The translations under genes and the position numbers were made by a program. DNA of 64,000 bases from NCBI GenBank assembly GCA_034189655.1, contig JAXHUE010000005.1, forward strand, positions 24,810 to 88,809, in the 5' to 3' direction. Within the stretch, counting starts at the first letter, position 1, and every line of letters begins with the position of its first letter. This document shows, piece by piece, positions 8,988 through 16,709 of this stretch. The notes beneath the pieces are model-generated. The model did not search any database, had not been told where the DNA came from, and saw only the letters and a list, made by a program, of their open reading frames with translations. This DNA is from JAXHUE01 sp034189655. Lineage in GTDB: Bacteria; Chloroflexota; Dehalococcoidia; E44-bin15.

Positions 8988-11174
8988 ATGTATGCTATGA
9001 GTAGCGTGAGAGTAGCAGTCACAATACTTGTCACAGTGGCCATGCTGGCCACCTGGGGCACTGCCCTGGCCCTCTCGCCCACCCCCTCGCTGGCGCAGCT
9101 TGAGCCCGCCATAGCCTTCGCGCCTGACGGGATGGAGTTCAGCGCCGTCGAGAACGGCGAAGACCCCGCCCCGCAGACGCTGGAGGTCTGGAACGGCGGC
9201 AACGGGACGCTGGAGTGGGCCGTAGAGTGCGACGTGGACTGGGTGTCCCTGGAGCCGCTGGCCGGGGCCTCGGGTAACCCCATGGACAGTAACCCGGTGA
9301 CGGTGACCGTCGATATCTCTGGCCTCGCCGCCGGCAACCACACCGCCACCATAACCATCACCGACGGCGATGCCATAAACAGCCCGCAGACCATCCCGGT
9401 CACCCTGACACTGGCCCCCGACATAGACTACAGCCCGCAGGGCTTCCTCTTCACCGCGTGCAACGAGGACCCCCCGGCGCAAGTGCTCTCCATCGAGAAC
9501 ATCGGCTCGGAGGTACTCTCGTGGTCGCTGGACGTCGAGTATGGGCCGGGCGGGCCCACGGGCTGGCTCGTCCCCTCCTACACCAGCGGCGCCGCCGGCG
9601 TCGGCGAGACGGACGACATCGACATCGCGGCCAATGTCACCGACATCGAGAGCGGCACCCACAGCGCCACCATCGTGATAAACGGCAACAGCCTGCCGGT
9701 GGCAGAGGTCGATGTCACCCTGCAGCTCAACCTGCCGGCCATAGAGTACAGCCCGGCCAGCCTGGACTTCAGCGCCGTGGCGGAAGGGCCCAACCCGGCG
9801 CACCAGACCTTGAGCATCGCAAACGGCTGCGAGGGCACCCTGGAGTGGTCCCTGGACAACGGCGATGTCACCTGGCTGGCCCTGGCGCCCTCCAGCGGCA
9901 ACTGCACCGTGGGGAGCGTCCCGGTGTCCGTCTCCGTCGATATCACCGGCCTGGCCGCGTGTACCCTGGAGACCGTTATCACCATCACCGCACCCGGCGC
10001 TACCAATAGCCCCCAGACCGTGCCCGTCACCCTCACCGTAGCGCCACCGGTAACCCCCACCCCGACGCCGACCCCCTCCCCGACGCCCACGCCGACACCT
10101 ACCCCCACGCCCACGCCCGACGCCACGCCGCCGACACTGGAGGGCCTGGGGTGGGCCGACAACGACGGCTCAGGCGATGTGAGCGCCGGAGATGTGCTCC
10201 AGTTCACCTTCAGCGAGGAGATGGACACCACCACCATCGACAGCGTGGACGAGATAAACTCGCGCCTGGATAGCTCGGCATCGGGCACTACGGACTACGG
10301 CGCTACGTTTACCTATAGCTGGAACGCGGCAAAGACGGTGCTCTCGGTGACCCTGGGGCCGGCCCCGGCCATGAGCGTGGGCAGCACAGTCAACCCCTCG
10401 AACGATGTGAAGGACACGGCGGGGAACCCCGACGCTACCACGGCGCCGGGGCCGGCCCTGCTCTCTACGCCGACGCTTACCCCCACACCCAGCGCCACAC
10501 CTACACCGACGCCCACACCCACGCCTACGCCCACCCCGACGCCGACACCTACCCCCACGCCTACGCCGACACCGACGCCCACCCCCACGCCCACGCCCGA
10601 CCCCACGCACGTGACCCGGGTGGTGGGTATCGGTGCCGAGTCGGTGTCGACGCCCGACGGCAGGGTGACCGTCAACTTTGCCGCGGGGACCTTCAGCAGC
10701 TCCAGCACCGTGAGCATCCGTCACAGCTCAAGCTGCCCCGGGGCCCCCGAAGGCTACGCCAATGGCGGGATCTGCGTCTCCATCACCTCCACGCTCACGC
10801 CCCAGAAGCCGGTCACGATTTGCCTAAACTACACCAGCAGTGACCTGACCGCGGCAGAGGGAGACGCCTCCAGGCTGAGGATCGGGTACTACGATAGCTC
10901 CACGTCGACCTGGTACATCCTGCCCTCCACTGTGAACGAGGGCATGATGACGGTGTGTGCCGAGGTCGACCACTTGAGCAGCTTCTCGGTGCTCGCCGCC
11001 CCACCTTCCGCGGGAGGCTTCCTGGGACTCCCGCTGTGGCTCCTGATAGTCATCATCGTCGCCCTGGCAGTGGTGGGAGGGGCCATCTACTGGCTGTTCT
11101 TCGCCAATCCCCCTGGCGGCGATGACGAGGACGATGACGAGGGTGAGCCGATGTGGGGGAGCGCCACCCCTTAA
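8988..11174 (+). CDS. Secreted membrane-anchored BACON-repeat protein
   Basis: A 728-residue surface protein. A signal peptide (residues 1-35) is followed by three repeats of about 90 residues with DFSAV/QTL/LEWSL and VTVDISGLAAG patterns typical of BACON-like domains. Two Thr-Pro linkers (about 356-378 and 498-540) flank an Ig-like domain containing AGDVLQFTFSEEMD. After a further beta-rich domain, a C-terminal membrane helix (about 685-708) ends in an acidic tail. BACON domains are often carbohydrate-associated. The start is uncertain between 8988 and the ATG at 8997; neither has a good ribosome site. Confidence 0.82.
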   Translation: MYAMSSVRVAVTILVTVAMLATWGTALALSPTPSLAQLEPAIAFAPDGMEFSAVENGEDPAPQTLEVWNGGNGTLEWAVECDVDWVSLEPLAGASGNPMDSNPVTVTVDISGLAAGNHTATITITDGDAINSPQTIPVTLTLAPDIDYSPQGFLFTACNEDPPAQVLSIENIGSEVLSWSLDVEYGPGGPTGWLVPSYTSGAAGVGETDDIDIAANVTDIESGTHSATIVINGNSLPVAEVDVTLQLNLPAIEYSPASLDFSAVAEGPNPAHQTLSIANGCEGTLEWSLDNGDVTWLALAPSSGNCTVGSVPVSVSVDITGLAACTLETVITITAPGATNSPQTVPVTLTVAPPVTPTPTPTPSPTPTPTPTPTPTPDATPPTLEGLGWADNDGSGDVSAGDVLQFTFSEEMDTTTIDSVDEINSRLDSSASGTTDYGATFTYSWNAAKTVLSVTLGPAPAMSVGSTVNPSNDVKDTAGNPDATTAPGPALLSTPTLTPTPSATPTPTPTPTPTPTPTPTPTPTPTPTPTPTPTPTPDPTHVTRVVGIGAESVSTPDGRVTVNFAAGTFSSSSTVSIRHSSSCPGAPEGYANGGICVSITSTLTPQKPVTICLNYTSSDLTAAEGDASRLRIGYYDSSTSTWYILPSTVNEGMMTVCAEVDHLSSFSVLAAPPSAGGFLGLPLWLLIVIIVALAVVGGAIYWLFFANPPGGDDEDDDEGEPMWGSATP
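10051..10125 (+). repeat. First Thr-Pro coding repeat tract
   Basis: Imperfect repeats of ACSCCS-type hexamers encode a (TP)n linker between the BACON repeats and the Ig-like domain. Such tracts are prone to length change by slippage. Confidence 0.85.
10480..10605 (+). repeat. Second, longer Thr-Pro coding repeat tract
   Basis: About 40 codons of alternating Thr and Pro, built from ACGCCC/ACACCT/ACCCCG hexamers, separate the Ig-like domain from the last extracellular domain. It acts as an extended rigid spacer and is a likely length-variable site. Confidence 0.85.
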
Positions 11175-11190
11175 GGCCTCACACCACACG

Positions 11191-11440
11191 GGGCAAGGCC
11201 CAGCTCCAAGGCCCGGACGGAAAGCCCCCCTCCCCATGACCTGCTGAGGTGAAACCGGCACCCCGTGCCGACACGCCCACTGTACTCCCTTCGCCAGCAC
11301 GCCGCCCTTTGCCGGGGCAAGGCCCAGGCACCAAGGCCTGGGCAGAGAGCCCCCATCCCCATGACCTGCTGAGGTGAAACCGGCACCTGGTGCCGACACG
11401 CCCACTGCACTCCCTTCGCCAGCACGCTGCCCTCTGCCGG
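11191..11440. repeat. Two tandem copies of a ~124-bp non-coding unit
   Basis: Units at 11191-11314 and 11315-11439 share long identical runs, then a third begins and stops. Each has an inverted repeat GGCAC-n3-GTGCC whose loop differs between copies (CCC and CTG) while the stem is kept, and a second hairpin near its start that differs in sequence. Open frames through it look like chance. Parts such as GGTGAAACCGGCAC, CCCACTGTA and GCCAGCACGCTGCC are reminiscent of cobalamin-riboswitch cores, but I cannot establish that. Confidence 0.7.
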
Positions 11441-11610
11441 GGCACGCCCACGCCTTTACCCAGGACAAGGTTATACCACAGCGGATATCGCCATCCGGGT
11501 AGACCGTGGTCGCCATGAAGGAAGGTGAGAGGGCTGCCGCGGCGGCACCGTGGGGGAAAGGGCGAAAAAAGGGGACATCCAGGGGACACAGGGGACGAGC
11601 TCACCAGCCC

Positions 11611-11639
11611 TTGCCAGGATGGGGTAACCAGTCTATAAT
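11611..11639 (+). promoter_or_regulatory. Sigma-70-type promoter for the DUF5658 gene
   Basis: TTGCCA at 11611-11616 and TATAAT at 11634-11639 are separated by 17 bases, 63 bases before the proposed start codon. Confidence 0.75.
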
Positions 11640-11653
11640 TCGAGGGGAGGGTT

Positions 11654-11689
11654 GCCCAGCGGGGAAGGAGGGTGTAATCCCCGCTGGGC
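11654..11689 (+). promoter_or_regulatory. Leader hairpin enclosing a Shine-Dalgarno-like sequence
   Basis: GCCCAGCGGGG and CCCCGCTGGGC form a perfect 11-bp stem around the 14-base loop AAGGAGGGTGTAAT. The loop holds the only good ribosome-binding sequence in the leader, yet the start codon is 13 bases beyond the stem. The fold could bring the two together or control ribosome entry. Confidence 0.55.
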
Positions 11690-11702
11690 CGGTGCTATAT
11701 AC

Positions 11703-12008
11703 ATGGCGCACGCGCTTTTGGACTCTGCCGCCACCTTCAGGAGGGGTGCGGCCGAGAAGGTATCGTTTGTGCTCTTGAACCAGCTGGACCTGGTACTGAC
11801 CGTTGTTGCCCTGTCCATAGGTCTCCAGGAGCTGAACCCCATCATGCGCAGCGCGGCGACATCACCCCTTCATCTGGTGCTGCTCAAGCTCGCCCTGCCG
11901 CTGCTCATCGCCTGGCTCGTCCCGGGCAAGCTTCTCCTGCCTGCCATCGCCCTCCTCGCATTCGTGGTGGGCTGGGACGTGAAGGAGCTGCTCCTGGGTA
12001 TTCCCTAG
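11703..12008 (+). CDS. Small membrane protein, DUF5658-like
   Basis: A 101-residue protein with three hydrophobic helices. The pattern LLNQLDLVLTVVAL-xxG-xxELNPIM followed by LLKLALPLLIAW resembles DUF5658 membrane proteins, whose function is unknown. It has its own TTGCCA-17-TATAAT promoter. ATG at 11703 is preferred; a TTG at 11652 in the same frame would extend it through the leader hairpin and is less likely. It stands alone between a tandem repeat and a convergent regulator gene. Confidence 0.65.
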   Translation: MAHALLDSAATFRRGAAEKVSFVLLNQLDLVLTVVALSIGLQELNPIMRSAATSPLHLVLLKLALPLLIAWLVPGKLLLPAIALLAFVVGWDVKELLLGIP

Positions 12009-12032
12009 GCCCCCCATATCCGTGCACTGTCA

Positions 12033-12776
12033 CTAAGAGTACGAGGGGACCATCACCTTCCTTTTTCTGCGCAGGTTTGGCGAGAGCAGCTCACCGGTTG
12101 CCTCCAGGTAGAGCCTCGCGGCGCTCACCCTGGCGTGCTTATCTCCGAAGTTGGTCTCTGCCTTAAGCTTGCCGTACATGCTGTTGATGTGGTTCTCAAC
12201 CGTTCTCACATCTATGTACAGGGTCTCAGCTATCGCTGAGTTGGTGTACCCCTTGGAGAGCAAGCTCAAGATCTCCAACTCCCTGGCAGTAAGCTGTTTC
12301 AAGAAGGGATACTCAGGGTTCTCGGTGAACAGGAAACCGGCCAGGGCCGGGTCGAGAATGACCTGTCCCCGGCTGGCGGCAATGACGATACCCGTCAACT
12401 GCTCGATGTGGTCCAAAGACTGCTTCAAGAATAGTGCCACTCCCCCCTCGCCCTTCAAGGCAAGGTCCCGCAGCAGCTCTATATGCTCACTATCATAGGA
12501 TACCAGGAAAAGGACTATCCCGATGCCGGGGTTGTCGGCACGTATCTGCTCCAGCTCCTCGATGATGGCCTCATCGAGCTGCTTCGTTCCTACCATCAGT
12601 ACATCGGGACCCTGGGTCAACACCTCACGACGCGCGGCACTTATATCGCCGTTCCTGAACACACTCACCAGATCAACGCGGTCGGTCTGGGAAAAGACAA
12701 ACCGGCATGCCTCCCGATGGAGCTCCTGCTCCTCCACTACAAAGAGCCGCACCGCCTTTGCTTTTGTCTGTGCCAT
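12033..12776 (-). CDS. LuxR/NarL-type regulator with a pseudo-receiver domain
   Basis: A 247-residue protein. The N-terminal 130 residues align by pattern with a response-regulator receiver, but the phospho-acceptor position in PDVLMVG is Gly, not Asp, and the usual N-terminal acidic pair is EE. The C-terminal LuxR helix-turn-helix (about 168-230) has LTARELEILSLLSKGYTNSAIAETL and VRTVENHI. It should bind DNA without phosphorylation; input may instead come through the c-di-GMP riboswitch in its leader. It is divergent from the archaellin cluster and is a good candidate regulator of it, which is inference. Confidence 0.88.
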   Translation of the reverse strand: MAQTKAKAVRLFVVEEQELHREACRFVFSQTDRVDLVSVFRNGDISAARREVLTQGPDVLMVGTKQLDEAIIEELEQIRADNPGIGIVLFLVSYDSEHIELLRDLALKGEGGVALFLKQSLDHIEQLTGIVIAASRGQVILDPALAGFLFTENPEYPFLKQLTARELEILSLLSKGYTNSAIAETLYIDVRTVENHINSMYGKLKAETNFGDKHARVSAARLYLEATGELLSPNLRRKRKVMVPSYS

Positions 12777-12997
12777 CCTCTTGCCCTCTGGACCGTGTAT
12801 TTTCTCCCCTCACCACCTTCCCCTCCCAGCTCGTGCCCAGCCCTGTAGTGAAGACAGACGGCCCGTCGGGAAGCATAGGACTGTATTGGAACCGCTGAAG
12901 CGTTCATCTCTGTCTCACCTACCACCGATCTCGCAGCAACTGGCTACAGGGCCAGGGGCAACCAACACTCTCGATCCGACCTGAGATCTAGAACACG

Positions 12998-13098
12998 CGC
13001 TCCGTCTTCGGCAACCCGGCCATCCTGCTCCAGCTTCGGATCCGTGGCTTTGCGCCCCGCGATCTCTCGCGGTTTGCCTTTATCGGCACTTCAGAGCG
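12998..13098 (-). promoter_or_regulatory. Cyclic di-GMP-I (GEMM) riboswitch
   Basis: The minus strand carries the GEMM-I hallmarks in order: AAAGGCAAACC, hairpin CCGCGAGAGATCGCGG, GCGCAAAGCCACGG, a second arm, and CCGGGTTGCCG, with an outer pairing CGCTC/GAGCG. The family binds cyclic di-GMP. It lies about 220 bases upstream of the LuxR-type gene, and a transcription start from the extended -10 at 13104-13112 would fall at its 5' edge. The expression platform is not obvious. Confidence 0.93.
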
Positions 13099-13103
13099 TT
13101 CCC

Positions 13104-13112
13104 ATTTTACCA
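13104..13112 (-). promoter_or_regulatory. Extended -10 promoter of the riboswitch-LuxR transcript
   Basis: On the minus strand TGGTAAAAT matches an extended -10 (TGn-TAAAAT). A start about seven bases later falls at position 13097-13098, exactly where the riboswitch begins. No good -35 is seen. Confidence 0.55.
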
Positions 13113-13141
13113 GGCATTGCCTGTCCAGCTCTTACGCACCA

Positions 13142-13170
13142 TTGACACCCCTTGCCAGGCTCTGTATGAG
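13142..13170 (+). promoter_or_regulatory. Candidate promoter at edge of AT-rich region before archaellins
   Basis: A consensus TTGACA at 13142-13147 is followed after 17 bases by TATGAG. The next 120 bases (13172-13290) are strikingly AT-rich for this genome and hold further -10-like sequences (for example TATATA near 13211), so the true start may lie further in. Confidence 0.35.
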
Positions 13171-13373
13171 CGATATTATCTTTATTTTATGTATATTACT
13201 GCTGAATGGTATATATAACACATTAGTAAAGATAATGCAACTATTTTAGATGTTCTTCAGCTATTATAAACAATTTCAGTCAACTGGGACTGGGGTGGTG
13301 CCCATTATGTCATACCACTCTCCCAATTGCAAGGGGTGCTAGCCCCTAATTCCAGTGATGGAACACTCTCAAT

Positions 13374-13485
13374 CGCCTTCGGGGGACACCCCCAGCGGGG
13401 ATAGGGGGTTTAGTGCCACGCAACATTTGTGGAAATACCCCGCCAAAATGAGGGCTGCCATCGTAGAACTGGACAGGCGAAGGCG
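13374..13485 (+). promoter_or_regulatory. Repeated structured leader block, copy D (most diverged)
   Basis: From ATAGGGGG (13401) to GCGGTAG (13489) this is 89 nt, as in the other copies, and aligns with them through ACATTTGTGGAAA, CCAAAAT and GGCTGCCATCGTAG. A perfect 8-bp outer pairing CGCCTTCG (13374-13381) with CGAAGGCG (13478-13485) encloses it, with an extra GGGGG-ACA-CCCCC hairpin. Internal stems are poorer than in copies A, B, C and E. It ends 46 bases before the first archaellin. Confidence 0.45.
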
Positions 13486-13531
13486 GTAGAGTGTTGTCAC
13501 CGCTATGCCCAGCACACAAAAAGGGGATGCA

Positions 13532-14158
13532 GTGCGAGTAAATTGGGCACGAAGGCTAGCCGGCGATCAGCGAGGCATCACTGGCCTCGAGACCGCCATC
13601 ATACTCATCGCGTTCATCATGGTTGCCTCGGTATTTGCCTATGTGGTCCTCTCGGCGGGCCTGTTCTCCTCGCAGGAGGCGAAGGAGGTGGTCTACGAGG
13701 GAGTGGAGGAGGCCAGGAGCACCGTCCAGCTCAGGGGCAACGTCCTGGCCAGGATGGAGGGCGGGATAGCCACGGAGGTCTACTTCACCGTAGGCAGCAT
13801 GGCGGTATCCGAGCCCGTGGATTTCACCGATACATCAGAGGGGGACAACGTGGTGGTGATCTCGTACAGCGATGCCTATAACCAGTACCCCTCGCTGGAC
13901 TGGACCATGGAGCGTATTAGCACCATGAACGATGACAACCTGCTGGATGCCAACGAGCTGTTCCAGGTCACCGTAGACCTCGCGCAGGTCAACTGGGAGG
14001 ACTGGGAGGCCGACCCCCCCCAGACACCGAGGCCATCGGAGCAGCAGCTGGTGGCCTATCGCGGCTTCACTCTGGAGGTAAAGCCCCCCAATGGGGCGGT
14101 GCTCACTATAGAGCGCACCCTGCCTGCGAGGGTAGAGCAGGTAGTGAATCTCTACTAG
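13532..14158 (+). CDS. Archaellin 1 (divergent)
   Basis: A 208-residue archaellin-family filament protein. A class III signal peptide, basic up to DQRG, is followed by the hydrophobic helix ITGLETAIILIAF; cleavage after Gly15 by a PibD/ArlK-type peptidase is expected. The C-terminus carries the FTLEVKPPNGAVLTIERTLPARV motif shared by all four archaellins here. The GTG at 13532 is preferred (AAGGGG upstream, leader length as in its paralogues); an ATG at 13505 would add nine residues. It differs most from the others and may be a minor, basal or cap subunit. Confidence 0.87.
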   Translation: MRVNWARRLAGDQRGITGLETAIILIAFIMVASVFAYVVLSAGLFSSQEAKEVVYEGVEEARSTVQLRGNVLARMEGGIATEVYFTVGSMAVSEPVDFTDTSEGDNVVVISYSDAYNQYPSLDWTMERISTMNDDNLLDANELFQVTVDLAQVNWEDWEADPPQTPRPSEQQLVAYRGFTLEVKPPNGAVLTIERTLPARVEQVVNLY

Positions 14159-14264
14159 GGGGGCACCAGATGGATACGATTTACCAGCAATGGGTCGAAA
14201 GGAGGTGAGGCATACACTTCGATCGTGACGATAACCATATCCTAGATATAGGAAAGGAGGAAAA

Positions 14265-15851
14265 ATGCTCAAGAAGCTAATACGACCGATACACAAGGAC
14301 GAAAAGGGAATAACCGGCCTCGAGACGGCCATCATCCTGATCGCCTTCGTGGTAGTAGCCGCGGTATTCGCCTACACCGTGCTCAGTGCCGGGCTGTTCT
14401 CAACCCAGAAGGGCCAGGAGGCGGTCTACTCCGGGCTGGAGGAGACCCAGAGCACCCTGGAGCTCAAAGGGGCAGTGGTGGCCCACGGCGAGAGCGAGCT
14501 GCACGACGGCAACTGCTGGGTGAACACCAACTCAACCAAGGTGACTACGTTCCAGCAGGACACCGCCAACAAGGCGACGGCCCCGGGCAGCGTCAAGCTG
14601 GTGGCCGATGCCGACTACAGCACTACCGCGGAGGTGATCTGCTACCACGACCTGGACGTGCCGGTGAGCCTCTCCAGCGGCGATAAGCTCAACATATGGC
14701 TGCGCAACAACGACGGCGTAAACGCCCTGGACGTGGCAAGCGGCCTGGAGCTGGTGCTCGATACCGACACCACCCACACCGGGGTTATAGGCACGTGGTC
14801 CAACAGCCTCACCTTCACCGGGTCGCTCGCCGCATCCACAGCGAGCACGTTCGAGAGCAGCGCGCTGGGCGCCCCAGTGACGGTCTACGCGGTGGGGCTC
14901 AAGGCCAAGGCCGACTTCAGCACCACCAGCATGCAGCTCAGCTTCGATGACATCGAGGAGAGCACCGAAGGGTCGCCGCAGGTCGACACCTGCGACGCCG
15001 TGTGGACGCCGACGGCAAACATCAACTTCAGCGGGAGCACCACCAATGTGGAAGGCTATGGTGCTGCTCAGTTCACCCTGGCGGGGGCGGCGATAAGCTC
15101 GGCCACGGAGCTGGGCACCATCGTCATCCCGACGAGGGACTTGAGCAGCAACGGCTACATCCACTTCTGGATACGGTCCAGCGTCGACGTCTTAGATGAC
15201 GCCACCGAGTACATGGCGCTCATCCTCCAGGACGACGGCGGCGACAGAGAGTCGTCACAGGGCACCGTTGGTGCGCTCACCGCCGGGACGTGGAAGAAGG
15301 TGAGCTGGGACATAAGCTCGCTTGACGTCGATAGCGTCGATGAGATCACGCTCAAGGTTGCGGGCAGTGGCCCATCGGTGGCCGATACCTCCAGCATCTA
15401 CATCGACATCATCGAGACCGAGCCCGTCCTGAGCACCACCTATCCGATGAAGGCCTACGCCGACGAGTTGGTGTTCACCGTGTCCTGCGTGGCCGGTGGC
15501 GAGGACATCGACTTCACCATGCCCACCGACAGCGACAGCAACGGCCTGCCCGATGCCAACAGCCAGCACAAGGTGGTCATCTCCTTCAACGACCCGTACA
15601 TGGAAGTGAGTGACATCTCATGGAGCAAGAGCGTCGTGGGCAAGGACGACGGTGACAACCTGCTGGAGATCGACGAGAAGTTCCAGATCACGGTCGACCT
15701 CTCCTACGTGAACAACCAGACCACTCTCGACGTGGAGAAGCTGGGCATCAACCGCACCTTCACCGTCGAGGTCAAGCCGCCCAAGGGTGCCGTGCTCATC
15801 ATCGAGCGCACCATGCCGGGTAAGGTAATGGCGGTAAACAACCTGTGGTAA
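14265..15851 (+). CDS. Archaellin 2 with two inserted jelly-roll-like domains
   Basis: A 528-residue archaellin, far longer than the usual 200-250. Signal MLKKLIRPIHKDEKG is cut after Gly15, then ITGLETAII and the filament-core helix. Residues about 80-230 and 235-385 are two repeats of a beta-rich domain with the pattern LNIWLRNND / IHFWIRSSVD and W-K-x-V-S-W-D-I-S-S-L, like carbohydrate-binding jelly-roll modules. The normal C-terminal core (FTVEVKPPKGAVLIIERTMPG) closes the protein. The extra domains would project from the filament. AAAGGAGG precedes the start. Confidence 0.93.
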   Translation: MLKKLIRPIHKDEKGITGLETAIILIAFVVVAAVFAYTVLSAGLFSTQKGQEAVYSGLEETQSTLELKGAVVAHGESELHDGNCWVNTNSTKVTTFQQDTANKATAPGSVKLVADADYSTTAEVICYHDLDVPVSLSSGDKLNIWLRNNDGVNALDVASGLELVLDTDTTHTGVIGTWSNSLTFTGSLAASTASTFESSALGAPVTVYAVGLKAKADFSTTSMQLSFDDIEESTEGSPQVDTCDAVWTPTANINFSGSTTNVEGYGAAQFTLAGAAISSATELGTIVIPTRDLSSNGYIHFWIRSSVDVLDDATEYMALILQDDGGDRESSQGTVGALTAGTWKKVSWDISSLDVDSVDEITLKVAGSGPSVADTSSIYIDIIETEPVLSTTYPMKAYADELVFTVSCVAGGEDIDFTMPTDSDSNGLPDANSQHKVVISFNDPYMEVSDISWSKSVVGKDDGDNLLEIDEKFQITVDLSYVNNQTTLDVEKLGINRTFTVEVKPPKGAVLIIERTMPGKVMAVNNLW

Positions 15852-15923
15852 AGCGGGGTAGGCCTATGTGAAGAAGAGGAGATGTCACCCGCTGACCAGG
15901 AGCAACTCAGGAAAGGAGGAAAA

Positions 15924-16586
15924 ATGCTCAAGAAGCTAACACGACCGATGCACAAGGATGAGAGGGGGATAACCGGCCTGGAGACGGCCATCATCCTCAT
16001 CGCCTTCGTGGTGGTGGCCGCGGTGTTCGCCTACACCGTGCTCAGTGCCGGGCTGTTCTCCACCCAGAAAGGCCAGGAGGCAGTCTACTCCGGGCTCGAG
16101 GAGGCCCAGAGCACCTTGCAGCTAAAGGGCGGCGTCATCGCCAAGGCGACCACCACCGGCGAGACCGGCACCATTGGCCAGATAACGTTCACCGTGACCA
16201 ACGCCCTCGGCGGCGAGGCCATCGACTTCACGGAGCCAACGGCAGACACCACCGACAACGATGGCAAGGCCCACACCAACAGCAACAACGTGGTGGTGAT
16301 CTCCTACATCGACGACCACCAGCGGGTGGAGGACCTCTACTGGTCCATCACCAAGCTGGGAGAGGCCGATGCCGATAACCTGCTGGAGATCGACGAGAAG
16401 TTCCAGATCACCATCGGGGCCAGCACTACTGCGGGGGCGAGCGGCGGCAACCTGGTGAATGCCCTGGAACCCGACCTCTCGATAAACGATACCTTCACCA
16501 TAGAGGTGAAGACTCCCAAGGGGGCGGTGCTGCCCATAGAGCGGACGACACCTTCCTACATCGACACCGTAATGAGCCTGAACTAG
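15924..16586 (+). CDS. Archaellin 3 (compact)
   Basis: A 220-residue archaellin of ordinary length. The signal MLKKLTRPMHKDERG and the first 60 residues are nearly identical to archaellin 2, in DNA as well as protein, including the AAAGGAGGAAAA ribosome site. The outer domain is a short beta sandwich with no inserted module, and the core motif FTIEVKTPKGAVLPIERTTP ends it. With no added domain it is the best candidate for the bulk filament subunit, which is inference. Confidence 0.93.
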   Translation: MLKKLTRPMHKDERGITGLETAIILIAFVVVAAVFAYTVLSAGLFSTQKGQEAVYSGLEEAQSTLQLKGGVIAKATTTGETGTIGQITFTVTNALGGEAIDFTEPTADTTDNDGKAHTNSNNVVVISYIDDHQRVEDLYWSITKLGEADADNLLEIDEKFQITIGASTTAGASGGNLVNALEPDLSINDTFTIEVKTPKGAVLPIERTTPSYIDTVMSLN

Positions 16587-16632
16587 GCATGGTTACACAA
16601 GCGATAGCGCCGTGAAGAGAGTTGATATGGGT

Positions 16633-16680
16633 GGGAAGGGTTTTCCGGGCCCGCTCGCGCAAGGTGCGGAGGCCCTTCCC
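16633..16680 (+). terminator. Hairpin between archaellins 3 and 4
   Basis: GGGAAGGG and CCCTTCCC pair over a 32-base loop, ending about 30 bases before the archaellin 4 start. It may pause or attenuate transcription, or protect the upstream mRNA from 3' decay. Confidence 0.35.
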
Positions 16681-16709
16681 TTGCCAAATCGAGAAAGGAG
16701 GAAGGCTAG

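Noticed and set aside
11191..11440. Tandem repeats considered as a CRISPR array
   Set aside because: Only two units, about 124 bp each, with no short repeat-spacer alternation and no cas genes.
11171..11604. Minus-strand open frames over the tandem repeat that encode repeated peptide motifs
   Set aside because: The repeats in the peptides only reflect the DNA repeat; several overlapping frames are open equally, there is no ribosome site, and stems rather than codons are conserved.
13150..13300. AT-rich stretch with TATATATAA considered as an archaeal TATA/BRE promoter carried along with the archaellum genes
   Set aside because: No clear BRE is adjacent, and sigma-type boxes are also present. 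AT-richness alone is typical of bacterial promoter regions.
16633..16680. Hairpin between archaellins 3 and 4 considered as a full terminator ending the operon
   Set aside because: It has a long loop and no T-run, and the next archaellin has no separate promoter that I can see.
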